A DNA stretch of 64,000 bases from an uncultured Caryophanales bacterium (lineage in GTDB: Bacteria > Bacillota_I > Bacilli_A > RF39 > UBA660), in assembly GCA_946628045.1 (NCBI GenBank), contig CAMOVZ010000004.1, positions 49,365 through 113,364 on the forward strand, in the 5' to 3' direction. The notes under the pieces are model-generated. The model was not told the DNA's origin, made no database searches, and saw only the letters and a list, made by a program, of their open reading frames with translations. A program made the translations under genes and the position numbers. This document shows, piece by piece, positions 17,484 through 26,345 of this stretch (positions within the stretch are counted from its first letter, which is position 1; each line of letters opens with the position of its first letter).

Positions 17484-18581
17484 TTGCTTGATAATGCTTT
17501 AAAACTACTTAAAGAAATAAATGATAATGGTTATGTTTCATATATAGTTGGAGGATTTGTAAGAGATTATTTACTTGGAATAGAATCTAATGATATAGAT
17601 ATTTGCACAAATGCAACTCCTAAGGATATAAAAGAAATATTTAAAGATAGTTGTTTACCTTCTGAAGATTATGGATCTGTCACTGTAGAAGTTAAAGGAT
17701 TTCATTATGAAATAACTACTTTTAGAAAAGATATTGGTTATAGTGATAATAGACATCCTAATGAAATTAAATATATTGATAATTTAGAAGAAGATTTATT
17801 AAGAAGAGATTTTACTATTAATACTATTTGTATGGATAAGGATGGTTATATAATAGATCATCTTGGTGGTAGAAAAGACTTAGAAAATAAAATAATTAAA
17901 ACTGTAGGAAATAGTGTAGAAAAATTTACTGAGGATTCCTTAAGAATACTTAGGGCTATTAGATTTGCTACTATTCTTGATTTTAAATTAGATGAAGAAG
18001 TTATTAATGCAATAAATAATACAAAAGATTTACTATTTAATTTATCTTATAATCGTAAAAAAGAAGAATTAGATAAGATATTTACTAGTCCTAATTTTAA
18101 GAAAGGTATTAATTTATTACTTGATTTAGGATTAGATAAAGTATTAGAAATACCTAATTTATATAAGGTATTAGATAGTGATGTATCTAGTTCTATTGGT
18201 ATATGGAGTATATTAAATGTAGGAGATAAATATCCGTTTAATAAGAATGAATTTGACCTTATAGATAATGTTAATAAAGTAGTTGAACTAGATAATTTAA
18301 ATCCTAGTGTATTATATAAATATGGATTATATGTTAATAGTGTTGCTGGTAAGATTAAAAAAGATGATATTAAGAAGATAACTGAGAAATATAATAATCT
18401 TATTATAAAAAGTAGAAAAGAAATAAATATTACTGCTGAGGAGATTATGGCTATATTAAATAGGGAGCCTGGTGAGTATTTAAAAGATATTTATGAGACT
18501 ATTGAGGAAGAAATATTATATAATAGATTAGAGAATGATAAATTAAGTATATCTAAATTTATAAAAGATAAATATTCTTAA
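17484..18581 (+). CDS. cca: CCA-adding tRNA nucleotidyltransferase
   Basis: Adds or repairs the 3' CCA end of tRNAs. The 365 residues show the class II head motif YIVGGFVRDYLLG and SNDIDICT with metal-binding Asp residues, the RRDFTINT motif and the EDSLRILRAIRFA neck motif. Start is TTG at 17484: GGTGAT lies four bases upstream and no better ATG precedes the conserved region. It could be a CC- or A-adding specialist, but with a single copy visible a full CCA enzyme is more likely. Confidence 0.93.
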   Translation: MLDNALKLLKEINDNGYVSYIVGGFVRDYLLGIESNDIDICTNATPKDIKEIFKDSCLPSEDYGSVTVEVKGFHYEITTFRKDIGYSDNRHPNEIKYIDNLEEDLLRRDFTINTICMDKDGYIIDHLGGRKDLENKIIKTVGNSVEKFTEDSLRILRAIRFATILDFKLDEEVINAINNTKDLLFNLSYNRKKEELDKIFTSPNFKKGINLLLDLGLDKVLEIPNLYKVLDSDVSSSIGIWSILNVGDKYPFNKNEFDLIDNVNKVVELDNLNPSVLYKYGLYVNSVAGKIKKDDIKKITEKYNNLIIKSRKEINITAEEIMAILNREPGEYLKDIYETIEEEILYNRLENDKLSISKFIKDKYS

Positions 18582-18592
18582 GAGGTGAAGAT

Positions 18593-19459
18593 ATGAAGAA
18601 AATTATATTTTTATTAGTATTATTATTACTACCTTTTATGGTTTATGCAGAGGAAGTTAAGACATTAATTCCTGTTGATACTAAGGCTAGTGTTAAAACT
18701 GAAAAGTTTGATTATAATAATTTTGTTTATAATTCAAGTATTGATGCTAAAGGTAATAGTTTAATTACTTTTGAATCTATTAAGAATAATACTGTTAGTA
18801 GGATGCCTGTTAGTATTAATATATTATTATTTGATAGTAATCAGAAGAATATAGGTTTTGTTACTTATTGTACTGATAGAGATTTAAGCAGTAATTATTC
18901 TGGATATAAATTAAATGGTAATAGTAGTGTTCCTTTTTCTATAAATGTTGTATCTAAGTATTTTGTTAATGGTAAGAGTACTAGTGATGTTAAGTATATA
19001 TCTGTACTTGATGAGAATAAATATTGTCAAATAGGTGGATATGATAGGTATAAAGATTTAACTATTGATGAAATAGTTAATGGTGTAGGTAATAAAGATG
19101 AAGAAAAAGGTATTACTAAGTTTATTAATAGTTTGAAAGAGAATGGATTAATGCCAATTATTATTTTAGTATTAGTTGGTATTGCTGTATTAGTAATTAT
19201 TATAATGGTTATTAGTAGTATACTTAAAAAAATTAAAAGTAATAAAGTTATAAGTAATCAAGAAGTTAAGATAGATGCTCCTATAGAAGAGACTATTGAT
19301 TTAAGTTATAAAGATGTTAATAATGATACAGAAGTTTTAGATGATGATAATTCTATTTCTATGGGTGAAGTTAATAATAATATTACTAATGATAGTATAG
19401 AAGAAGAAAAAAATGATGATGAAGAGGATGGTTCAGACTTAACAAAGTTCTTTAACTAA
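18593..19459 (+). CDS. Secreted, C-terminally membrane-anchored protein
   Basis: Not recognised. It has a clear signal peptide (KKIIFLLVLLLLPFMVYA, cut near residue 19), an extracellular beta-rich domain of about 160 residues with two Cys (TYCTD, KYCQI), one membrane segment (about 188-211) and an acidic cytosolic tail ending DLTKFFN. This is a type I membrane topology. AGAGGTGAAG precedes ATG 18593, only 11 bases after cca. The extracellular part might be an Ig-like fold, but that is a guess. Confidence 0.6.
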   Translation: MKKIIFLLVLLLLPFMVYAEEVKTLIPVDTKASVKTEKFDYNNFVYNSSIDAKGNSLITFESIKNNTVSRMPVSINILLFDSNQKNIGFVTYCTDRDLSSNYSGYKLNGNSSVPFSINVVSKYFVNGKSTSDVKYISVLDENKYCQIGGYDRYKDLTIDEIVNGVGNKDEEKGITKFINSLKENGLMPIIILVLVGIAVLVIIIMVISSILKKIKSNKVISNQEVKIDAPIEETIDLSYKDVNNDTEVLDDDNSISMGEVNNNITNDSIEEEKNDDEEDGSDLTKFFN

Positions 19460-19510
19460 TTCTCTTTTTTTTTAATATGTGTTATTATAATTAATTGAGG
19501 AGATGATCAA

Positions 19511-20173
19511 ATGAAAAATTCTAAATTAATAGATATTTTTAAGAATGGTAATATTGTTATACCATTATATTTATTTAAAAATTATAAAAAATTAAATATT
19601 GAATTAGATGAATTTATATTTTTAATGTATTTATATAATTTAGGTGATAAATTTTTATTTGATCCTAATAAGTTTTCTAATGATTTAGGACTTGATGATT
19701 CTTTAATTATGAATTATGTTAGTAATTTATGTGATAAAAATTTAATTAGATTAGAAGTATCTAAAAATGGAAAAGTTATGGAAGAAGTTTTATCATTAGA
19801 TGGCTTTTTTAATAAATTAAAGTGTTTAACTATTGAAGATGTTAGTGATAATGATAATACTGATTCTGATATATTTGAAATTATTGAAAAGGAATTTGGA
19901 AGAACTTTAAGTCCTACTGAATATGAGATTATTAAAGCTTGGTTAGATGGTAATACTAGTGAAGAATTAATTAAGGAGGCTTTGAAGGAAGCTGTATATA
20001 ATGGTGTTAGTAATTTAAGATATATTGATAAAATATTATATGAATGGAATAGAAAGGGTATTAAGAGTAAAAAAGATCTTGAAAATATGAAGATAAAAGA
20101 TAAAGAAAAAGAAAAAGATTTTGATGTAGATAGTGATATGCTTGATTGGAATTGGTTAGATGATGATGAATAG
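19511..20173 (+). CDS. dnaD: Replication initiation protein DnaD
   Basis: DnaD takes part in loading the replicative helicase at oriC and during restart in Bacilli. The 220 residues have an N-terminal winged-helix domain and the C-terminal DnaD domain with the pattern EFGRTLSPTEYEIIKAW and NLRYIDKILYEW. Start ATG 19511 follows GGAGATGATCAA. It overlaps nth by 14 bases, the same pairing as in B. subtilis. Confidence 0.93.
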   Translation: MKNSKLIDIFKNGNIVIPLYLFKNYKKLNIELDEFIFLMYLYNLGDKFLFDPNKFSNDLGLDDSLIMNYVSNLCDKNLIRLEVSKNGKVMEEVLSLDGFFNKLKCLTIEDVSDNDNTDSDIFEIIEKEFGRTLSPTEYEIIKAWLDGNTSEELIKEALKEAVYNGVSNLRYIDKILYEWNRKGIKSKKDLENMKIKDKEKEKDFDVDSDMLDWNWLDDDE

Positions 20174-20789
20174 TATTGATTTATATTTAGATGAGTTGTT
20201 TCCAGATCCTAAATGTGAGCTTATATATAATAATGATTATGAGTTATTAATAGCCATTGTTCTTTCTGCTCAAAGTACTGATAAAAGAGTTAATACTGTT
20301 ACTCCTATTATATTTAATAAATATAAATCTCTTAAAGCATTAAAAGAGGCTCGTTTAGAGGATTTAGAGAGTATTATTAGACCAGTTGGATCATTTAGAA
20401 AAAAAGCTTCTTATATAAAGAATATAGCTATTATTTTAGATGATAAGTATAATGGTGTTGTCCCTGTGGATAGAGATGAATTAATTAAATTACCTGGGGT
20501 TGGTAGAAAAACAGCAAATGTCTTTTTAGCTGAGTTTTATAATATGCCAGCTATTGCTGTTGATACTCATGTAGAAAGAGTTTCTAAAAGACTTAGATTA
20601 GCTAAGAAGAACGATGATGTTTTAAAAGTAGAAAAACGATTAGAAAAGTATTTTGATAAAAGTTTATGGGCTAAAAGACATTTACAATTAGTTTTATTTG
20701 GAAGATATTTTTGTAAGGCAATAAAGCCAGAATGTAAAAACTGTAAGTTAAAAGATATTTGTATAGAAAAAAATAAAAGAGTAAGTTAA
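20160..20789 (+). CDS. nth: Endonuclease III
   Basis: DNA glycosylase/AP lyase removing oxidised pyrimidines. Visible are the helix-hairpin-helix LPGVGRKTANV with catalytic Lys, the VDTHVERV catalytic Asp region, and the four Cys of the [4Fe-4S] cluster spaced C-x6-C-x2-C-x5-C near the C-terminus. The start lies within ATGATGATG (20160, 20163 or 20166), overlapping dnaD. Length of 209 residues is normal. Confidence 0.95.
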   Translation: MMMNSIDLYLDELFPDPKCELIYNNDYELLIAIVLSAQSTDKRVNTVTPIIFNKYKSLKALKEARLEDLESIIRPVGSFRKKASYIKNIAIILDDKYNGVVPVDRDELIKLPGVGRKTANVFLAEFYNMPAIAVDTHVERVSKRLRLAKKNDDVLKVEKRLEKYFDKSLWAKRHLQLVLFGRYFCKAIKPECKNCKLKDICIEKNKRVS

Positions 20790-20801
20790 TCTTACTCTTT
20801 T
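20775..20801. terminator. Bidirectional terminator
   Basis: AAAAGAGTAAG/CTTACTCTTTT with loop TTAAT overlaps the stops of nth and the convergent PBP gene. Confidence 0.85.
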
Positions 20802-23524
20802 GCTTTACATGTTTTAGTTGCCTCATCATATTCTTTTGTAGTATCTGTACATACACACTTATTGTTTTCAACTTTTGCATCTTCAGGACAAGTTATTGTA
20901 GGTGTAGGTTGAGGTGCAGGTTTAGAATATGTTTTTTCAGCTGCATTACTTTGAATATCATTATATGATTTATATGTAGCTATAATTTTATATGTACCAT
21001 ATACTCCATCGCTAGGGGCATATGTATATGTTGTTCTATCTGTCCATGTTACTAGGACGTTATCTTTATAGATATTATATCCAAATGTTCCATGATCTCC
21101 AGTTGCTAAATCTCCAGGTGATACTGCTGACCATGAAAGTGTTACTTTACCATTTGCATCTGTTATTTTGAAGTTTCCAGGTGCAGGTAATCTATAATTA
21201 GAGAAATCGTATTCAGTTGGTTCTGTACCTTTTTTAAATAATTCAGATACTGCAGGTTGACCAGGTACTGCTAATTTAGCAGGATTAGATCCTTGAGCAA
21301 CATTTACTCTTGTTACACTTGCAGGTTGTACAAATGCTTCTCTATTTCCTTCCATAGCTCCAGAATATACTAAAGCAAGGAATAATCTATCTTTTTGAAT
21401 TGCGGCAGGTGTTTGATGTAGAACATAACCTTGAGCAACAGATTCTCTTGTTAAGTTATCGTATCCATACCACATACCAATAGTTGTTTTAGTTGAGTAT
21501 CCAACAACCCATGAATCACGAATTGCATCATATGGTAATCCTAATGAGTTATGTGTTGATTCATCATAGTTTGTAGTACCAGTCTTACATGCTACGTTAG
21601 ATGGAGTTCCACCAATTAATGCAACATCTTGTAGCATACTAGATATCATAAATGCAGTAGCATCTGACATAACTTGTTTCTTTTCACCTTGATGTTCTAC
21701 AGTTACACCAGTTTGACGATATACAAATTTATTAACTGAATATGGTTCATTATAATAACCACCGTTTGAGAATGCTGCATATGCTCCAGCCATTTCAAGT
21801 GGAGAAACTCCAGTAAAGGCTCCGATTGAATGTGCTTCATGAAGTCCAATTGTATTTTGAACATCATTTTTATCTTCTTTATTAACACAGTTTTTATTAA
21901 CTCTATCATATTTATATCCGCTAGCACATAATTCAGGTGTTATTCCTAAATTAGTAACAAACTCTTTTATTTTTTCATTATCTACATTTTGGAATGCTTT
22001 AAGTGCTGGAATATTACGTGAAGTAGATAGGGCCCTTCTCATTGTTATTTGTCCGAAGTATCCACCATCCCAGTTTCTTATTGATCTACCATTTGAATAT
22101 GTATATGGTCCATCTACAAATTGTTCATATGTTGACCAGTTATTATATTCAATACCTGGACCATAATCAAATAGTGGTTTAGCAGAACTTCCTGGTTGAC
22201 GTTTAATTTGTGTTGCATAATTGTATTGTCTTGCTTGACTATTATTTCTTGAGTTAACGTTACGACCGTTACCTATAGCTAATATTTTACCTGTTTCAGA
22301 TTCAAGTACAGCAACTCCTGTTTGAACTCTATCATCTATCCATCCATAGTTTTCACCGCTTAATACTTTATTAACTCCATCTTGTCTTGATCTATCTAGT
22401 GTTGTGTATACAAGTAATGGTGTAGTATAAGGACTAACTCCATATTTATCTTCTAATTCTTCTGCAACGGTATCAATAAATCCTTGATATGGATTTTCGT
22501 TTGAATTACCTGCATCAGTTGTTAATGTTTCAATTGGAATAGCATTAGCCATTTCTTCTTCTTCTTTTGTAATATAACCATGTTTTCTCATTAAATATAA
22601 AACTGTTTTACGTCTTGCTGCAGCATTTTTTGGGTTAACAGTTGGTCTATAATAGTTAGGTGATTTAAACATACCAGCAAGTATTGCTGCTTCACTTAAG
22701 TTAAGATCACTGACACTCTTACCAAAATATGCATTTGATGCTTCTTCAACACCATATATATTTCCACCTAAGAAATGGTTATTAACGTAGAACTCAATAA
22801 TTTGTTCTTTAGAATAATCTTTTTCTAACATAAATACTGTTATATATATATCTTCGAATTTACGGATTATTCCTTTAATACCACTAGATGCTTGTCCTAA
22901 AGGATCTGTAAAACTATTTTTAGTAACTTGCATTGATAATGTAGAAGCACCACCTGCTTCAGAACCATGAGTTAATTGTCCAAATGTTGCTTTTATAAAA
23001 CGAGGAGCATCAAATCCATTGTGTTGGAAAAATCTTGAATCTTCTGTAGCAATAATTGCATCAACTAATACTTCTGGTAATTCATCATATGTTACTTTTT
23101 CACGTTTTTCAGAACCTAATTTAGCAATTTCATTTCCATCTTTATCATAGATTCTAGATATTTCTAATGTATTAAGTTTTGATTTTTCATATTTAGGATC
23201 AGCTTGTCCCTTAATATATACAACAAATACTGAGAATCCTACTAAGCATGCAATGCCTAATGTGAAAAATAATATTAGTAATATACTTATTAATCTTCTT
23301 CTTTTTCTACCTTTTCTAGTAGCAATAAACCAAAATCCAAATAATATAAACATTAACATTGCTACAATTAATGTATATGTTAAATCTAGTGCTACGTAGC
23401 ATGCTAATAGTACTGCAATAGCTCCTAATAATATGGCTAATTTAATGTTCATTGTTAATTTTTTATTTCTTGGTTTATTATCATTATTAGTTTTCTTTCT
23501 TCTTTTTATTACCTTTTTTCGCAT
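20792..23524 (-). CDS. ponA: Class A penicillin-binding protein (PBP1-type)
   Basis: Bifunctional peptidoglycan glycosyltransferase/transpeptidase. The GT51 domain has catalytic Glu161 in ATEDSRFFQHNG and GGASTLSMQ; the transpeptidase has S446-SA-K449, S502-R-N and K647-TGT. Residues about 775-865 look like a fibronectin type III domain, followed by a Thr/Pro linker and a short four-Cys tail (about 880-910). Unusually, the N-terminus shows three hydrophobic segments (about 25-47, 48-68, 77-103) instead of one. Start follows GGAGG. It overlaps recU by 16 bases, the classic recU-ponA pair. Confidence 0.93.
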   Translation of the reverse strand: MRKKVIKRRKKTNNDNKPRNKKLTMNIKLAILLGAIAVLLACYVALDLTYTLIVAMLMFILFGFWFIATRKGRKRRRLISILLILFFTLGIACLVGFSVFVVYIKGQADPKYEKSKLNTLEISRIYDKDGNEIAKLGSEKREKVTYDELPEVLVDAIIATEDSRFFQHNGFDAPRFIKATFGQLTHGSEAGGASTLSMQVTKNSFTDPLGQASSGIKGIIRKFEDIYITVFMLEKDYSKEQIIEFYVNNHFLGGNIYGVEEASNAYFGKSVSDLNLSEAAILAGMFKSPNYYRPTVNPKNAAARRKTVLYLMRKHGYITKEEEEMANAIPIETLTTDAGNSNENPYQGFIDTVAEELEDKYGVSPYTTPLLVYTTLDRSRQDGVNKVLSGENYGWIDDRVQTGVAVLESETGKILAIGNGRNVNSRNNSQARQYNYATQIKRQPGSSAKPLFDYGPGIEYNNWSTYEQFVDGPYTYSNGRSIRNWDGGYFGQITMRRALSTSRNIPALKAFQNVDNEKIKEFVTNLGITPELCASGYKYDRVNKNCVNKEDKNDVQNTIGLHEAHSIGAFTGVSPLEMAGAYAAFSNGGYYNEPYSVNKFVYRQTGVTVEHQGEKKQVMSDATAFMISSMLQDVALIGGTPSNVACKTGTTNYDESTHNSLGLPYDAIRDSWVVGYSTKTTIGMWYGYDNLTRESVAQGYVLHQTPAAIQKDRLFLALVYSGAMEGNREAFVQPASVTRVNVAQGSNPAKLAVPGQPAVSELFKKGTEPTEYDFSNYRLPAPGNFKITDANGKVTLSWSAVSPGDLATGDHGTFGYNIYKDNVLVTWTDRTTYTYAPSDGVYGTYKIIATYKSYNDIQSNAAEKTYSKPAPQPTPTITCPEDAKVENNKCVCTDTTKEYDEATKTCKAKE

Positions 23525-24102
23525 TTGTATACCTCCAATATATTGTCGACTATTTTTAAATAATCAACTCTTGGTCTATAACCATCCTTTATTTCATATC
23601 CTTTTTTTTCAAAATAATCAATTGGTATTGATTTTCTAACATTATTTTCTATAAAACTTAAAAAATCTTCTATTTTTAAAAGATAAGTTTTATTTATAGT
23701 AGTAAATCTTACTATTAAAAAAGCAATTCCTTTATGTTTTGATACTCTTTCTAAATGTTTTATTTGATGAGAATGAATATTTTCTAAAGCAAATGAAGTT
23801 TTACTTCTAGTTTCTTTAGCTTCATAATCAATATAGTATCCTTTATATATTCCATTATAATCAGTAGTTGATGGTACTGTGAAATATGCTTCTTTAATTT
23901 TAGCTTCACTTCGTGAAGGATAATCTACTTTAACTATTTTTATAGGTGTTGGTTTTTTATATATGATAGCAATATCCATATCTCTATAGTATTCATTAGT
24001 TTCATTTAAGTCGTTTTCTAAAGTCATTCCTCTATTTTTAGAGTTTTTTATTGTAGATAAACTGATATTGTTATCTTTTTTTAAACCATTAGGATAATTC
24101 AT
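23509..24102 (-). CDS. recU: Holliday junction resolvase RecU
   Basis: RecU cleaves Holliday junctions in Gram-positive recombination. The 197 residues contain the NRGMTLENDLNETN motif, the PD-(D/E)xK-type active site with TDYNGIY and DYEAKET, and HSHQIKHL. AGGTGAAATT lies before ATG 24102. The gene overlaps the PBP gene start, as in Bacillus. A TATAAT at 24120-24125 (minus strand) is a likely -10. Confidence 0.95.
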   Translation of the reverse strand: MNYPNGLKKDNNISLSTIKNSKNRGMTLENDLNETNEYYRDMDIAIIYKKPTPIKIVKVDYPSRSEAKIKEAYFTVPSTTDYNGIYKGYYIDYEAKETRSKTSFALENIHSHQIKHLERVSKHKGIAFLIVRFTTINKTYLLKIEDFLSFIENNVRKSIPIDYFEKKGYEIKDGYRPRVDYLKIVDNILEVYKCEKR

Positions 24103-24328
24103 AATTTCACCTATGATTTATTATACTATATAATTTATAATTTTACCATATATTTTTATATGTATTTTAATATCTAGTTTTGTCGATTTTATGATTTTTT
24201 AATAATAATATATTATCATTGTTTTGGTGAAGATGAAATGTATAATGAAATGATTAATAAAAGTTTAAGTAAAATGATAAGTAATATTAAACATGCTAAA
24301 ATATTAGTATTAAAGAGTGGGTTAATAA

Positions 24329-24357
24329 TTGACAAAAATAATAAGAAATGACATAAT
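24329..24357 (+). promoter_or_regulatory. Promoter of gpsB-rnpB
   Basis: Consensus TTGACA, 17 bases, CATAAT; the predicted start site is about 20 bases before gpsB ATG. This is one of the strongest promoter matches in the window, fitting a stable RNA downstream. Confidence 0.75.
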
Positions 24358-24382
24358 ACTAGTGTAAGGGATTGGTGATAAA

Positions 24383-24730
24383 ATGTATCAAAATAGGATA
24401 AAATTTACACCTAAAGATATTTTGGAAAAAAACTTCAAAATTGATATGAGAGGTTATACTCCAAAAGAGGTGGATCAATTTCTAGATGATGTTATTGGTG
24501 ATTATGAACAATTTTTAGAAATAATTAATGGTTTAGAGAAAGAAAAAACTGATTTACTTAGTGAAATTATGAGTCTAAAACAAGAGTTGCGTAATACTAA
24601 ATTAAGTATGGAAGTAGCTTCTAAAAATGTTGATGGTACTCAAGTTACTAATGTAGATATTATGCGTAGACTTTCTCAACTTGAAAAGATGGTTTATGGT
24701 CAAAAAAATAATGAAGAAGAAAACAATTAA
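24383..24730 (+). CDS. gpsB: Cell-division protein GpsB
   Basis: GpsB is a small DivIVA-like coiled-coil adaptor that links PBP1 to the division and elongation machinery. The 115 residues have the DivIVA-type N-terminal domain (FTPKDILEKNFKID, RGYTPKEVDQFLDDV), a coiled coil and the C-terminal trimer helix (VDIMRRLSQLEKMVYG). GGATTGGTG lies before ATG 24383. Placed next to rnpB and near the PBP/recU pair as in B. subtilis. Confidence 0.95.
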   Translation: MYQNRIKFTPKDILEKNFKIDMRGYTPKEVDQFLDDVIGDYEQFLEIINGLEKEKTDLLSEIMSLKQELRNTKLSMEVASKNVDGTQVTNVDIMRRLSQLEKMVYGQKNNEEENN

Positions 24731-25076
24731 TATATAGACAAACGCTGAGAGTCTTGAACTCTTTGAGGAAAGTCCATGCTCATACTAACCTGTGATGGTA
24801 GTAGTGTTCGTGCCTAGGGAATAAATAACCTAGGGTAGTCTTTGACTAACGACGGGAGATGTCCTAAGTCACAAGATATGGAATATCCCATAAAGTGCCG
24901 CAGAGACGATTCTTTTCGAAAGAAAAGACTGAAACGTGGTAAACTCCGCGAGTGAGAAATCCAAAATTGGTAGGAGAGTCCTAACGAAAGAACTAGAATG
25001 GAGTTAGGGACCGAAAGGTAGATAAATGTTTGTCGCCCGTAAGGGTACAGAACATGGCTTATTTATATTTATTGTT
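24722..25076 (+). ncRNA. rnpB: RNase P RNA, class B
   Basis: Catalytic RNA that matures tRNA 5' ends. It contains the P4 halves GAGGAAAGTCCATGCTC (24764 on) and CAGAACATGGCTTAT (25048 on), the GTAGTGTTCGTGCCTAGGG block, AAAGTGCCGCAGAGACGA and GAAACGTGGTAAACTCC, all closely following the Bacillus class B RNA. Ends were set by a possible P1 helix pairing AACAAT..AATATA (24722 on) with TATATT..ATTGTT (ending 25076). The 5' arm then overlaps the last codons of gpsB, so processing from a gpsB co-transcript is likely. Exact ends are uncertain by several bases. Confidence 0.95.
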
Positions 25077-25091
25077 AATTAGAGGTGTTTT

Positions 25092-25586
25092 ATGAAGGAA
25101 TTAGGAGAGTATTTAAAACAGACAAGAGTAGGTAATGGTGTTAGTATTACTGAAGCTTGTGAAGATTTGGAACTTTCTACTTCACAACTTGAAAATATAG
25201 AAAGTGGTAATGTTAAAGCCTTTAAAGATATTTATGAGTTAAGAGATTATATTAAACTTTATGCTAAATACTTAGGATTAAATTCTGATAAAGTATTAGA
25301 TGAGTTTAATAATTTTTTATTTCAACATACATCAAAGATATCTTTAGATGATATAATTGCTGCTCAAAAAAGAAAAGAAAGTGAAGAACAAACTAGAAAA
25401 GTAAAATCTCCATATACTAAAGAGTATAAAGAAAAATTTAATTTCTGGCCAATTGTTTATTTCATATTAGGTATTTTAGTATTATTTCTAATAGTTTACA
25501 TAATAGTAAGTAATATAAGTAAGACACCTGAAAGAATAAATGAATTAAAGAGTATTAAAGGAGATGAAATATATGAATTTGCCTAA
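25092..25586 (+). CDS. rodZ: RodZ-like helix-turn-helix membrane protein
   Basis: RodZ links MreB filaments to the membrane. The 164 residues have an N-terminal HTH of RodZ type (GEYLKQTRVGNGVSITEAC), a basic juxtamembrane stretch and one membrane helix (about 117-139), with only a short C-terminal extracytoplasmic piece of about 25 residues. B. subtilis YmfM/RodZ is longer. It overlaps pgsA and keeps the rodZ-pgsA-recA order. Confidence 0.85.
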   Translation: MKELGEYLKQTRVGNGVSITEACEDLELSTSQLENIESGNVKAFKDIYELRDYIKLYAKYLGLNSDKVLDEFNNFLFQHTSKISLDDIIAAQKRKESEEQTRKVKSPYTKEYKEKFNFWPIVYFILGILVLFLIVYIIVSNISKTPERINELKSIKGDEIYEFA

Positions 25587-26175
25587 TAAAATTACAGTAG
25601 CTAGATTATTTTTAACTGCAGTAATTATTATATTACTTGCCATTCCATTTGATTTTTTTGGATTTAATTTTCCTAAATATGAAGTAAATGGAATAGTAGT
25701 TGAATTAAATTATTTAATAGCTGGAGTAATATTTGTAATTGCAAGTCTTACAGATTTCTTAGATGGTTATATAGCAAGAAAATATAATTTAGTTACTGAT
25801 ACAGGTAAAATGTTAGATGCTATAGCTGATAAAGTATTAGTAAGTCCAATATTAATATTACTTGCATGTAGCGGATATATTCCAGTAATTATTCCAGTTA
25901 TTTATATAACTCGTGATATAGTAGTTGATGCTATTAAAATGCAAGCTGCAAGTAAAGGAAAAGTAGTTGCTGCAATCAAATCTGGTAAATGGAAGACTGC
26001 TACTATGATGATTGGAACTACATTAGTATTTTTCTATAATATGCCATTTGAGTTTATTAATATTAGAGTAGATTTATTCTTATTATATTTTGCTTGTATT
26101 ATGGCTATAGTTAGTGCAGTAGAATATTATGTATTGAATAAAAAAATATTATTTTCAAAAGAAGAAATTTTATAA
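25573..26175 (+). CDS. pgsA: CDP-diacylglycerol-glycerol-3-phosphate phosphatidyltransferase
   Basis: Makes phosphatidylglycerophosphate, the precursor of phosphatidylglycerol, in the cytoplasmic membrane. The 200 residues have several membrane helices and the CDP-alcohol phosphotransferase motif D-G-x2-A-R-x8-G-x3-D-x3-D (LDGYIARKYNLVTDTGKMLD). ATG 25573 fits AGGAG nine bases upstream better than ATG 25564. It overlaps rodZ by 14 bases. In B. subtilis cinA lies between pgsA and recA; it is absent here. Confidence 0.94.
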   Translation: MNLPNKITVARLFLTAVIIILLAIPFDFFGFNFPKYEVNGIVVELNYLIAGVIFVIASLTDFLDGYIARKYNLVTDTGKMLDAIADKVLVSPILILLACSGYIPVIIPVIYITRDIVVDAIKMQAASKGKVVAAIKSGKWKTATMMIGTTLVFFYNMPFEFINIRVDLFLLYFACIMAIVSAVEYYVLNKKILFSKEEIL

Positions 26176-26196
26176 AAAAAAGAATAAAAAAATTAA

Positions 26197-26232
26197 AAAT
26201 GATTCCCTAATTACTAGGGAATCTTTATTTTT
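26197..26232 (+). terminator. Terminator of rodZ-pgsA
   Basis: Perfect 9-bp stem GATTCCCTA/TAGGGAATC, loop of five, then TTTATTTTT. Confidence 0.9.
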
Positions 26233-26259
26233 CAAGGAAAAAATAGATTGTAAATTATA

Positions 26260-26273
26260 AAAACAAACGTTCG
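26260..26273 (+). promoter_or_regulatory. Candidate LexA/SOS box of recA
   Basis: AAAACAAACGTTCG matches 8 of the 10 fixed positions of the Gram-positive box CGAAC-N4-GTTCG; the right half is perfect, the left half degenerate. It lies just upstream of the recA -35. Confidence 0.5.
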
Positions 26274-26282
26274 AAAAAAGTA

Positions 26283-26310
26283 TTGACAATTATAAAAGAA
26301 GTATTATACA
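26283..26310 (+). promoter_or_regulatory. recA promoter
   Basis: TTGACA, 16 bases, TATACA, about 30 bases before the start codon. Confidence 0.7.
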
Positions 26311-26345
26311 ATGTTATTGTAAGTTATTTACGAGGAGGATATAAA

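Noticed and set aside
24238..24351. A 37-codon frame (starts MYNEMINKS) with GGTGAAG upstream, before gpsB
   Set aside because: It overlaps the consensus gpsB promoter (24329-24357), ends in TGA, which this genome hardly uses, and has no recognisable features.
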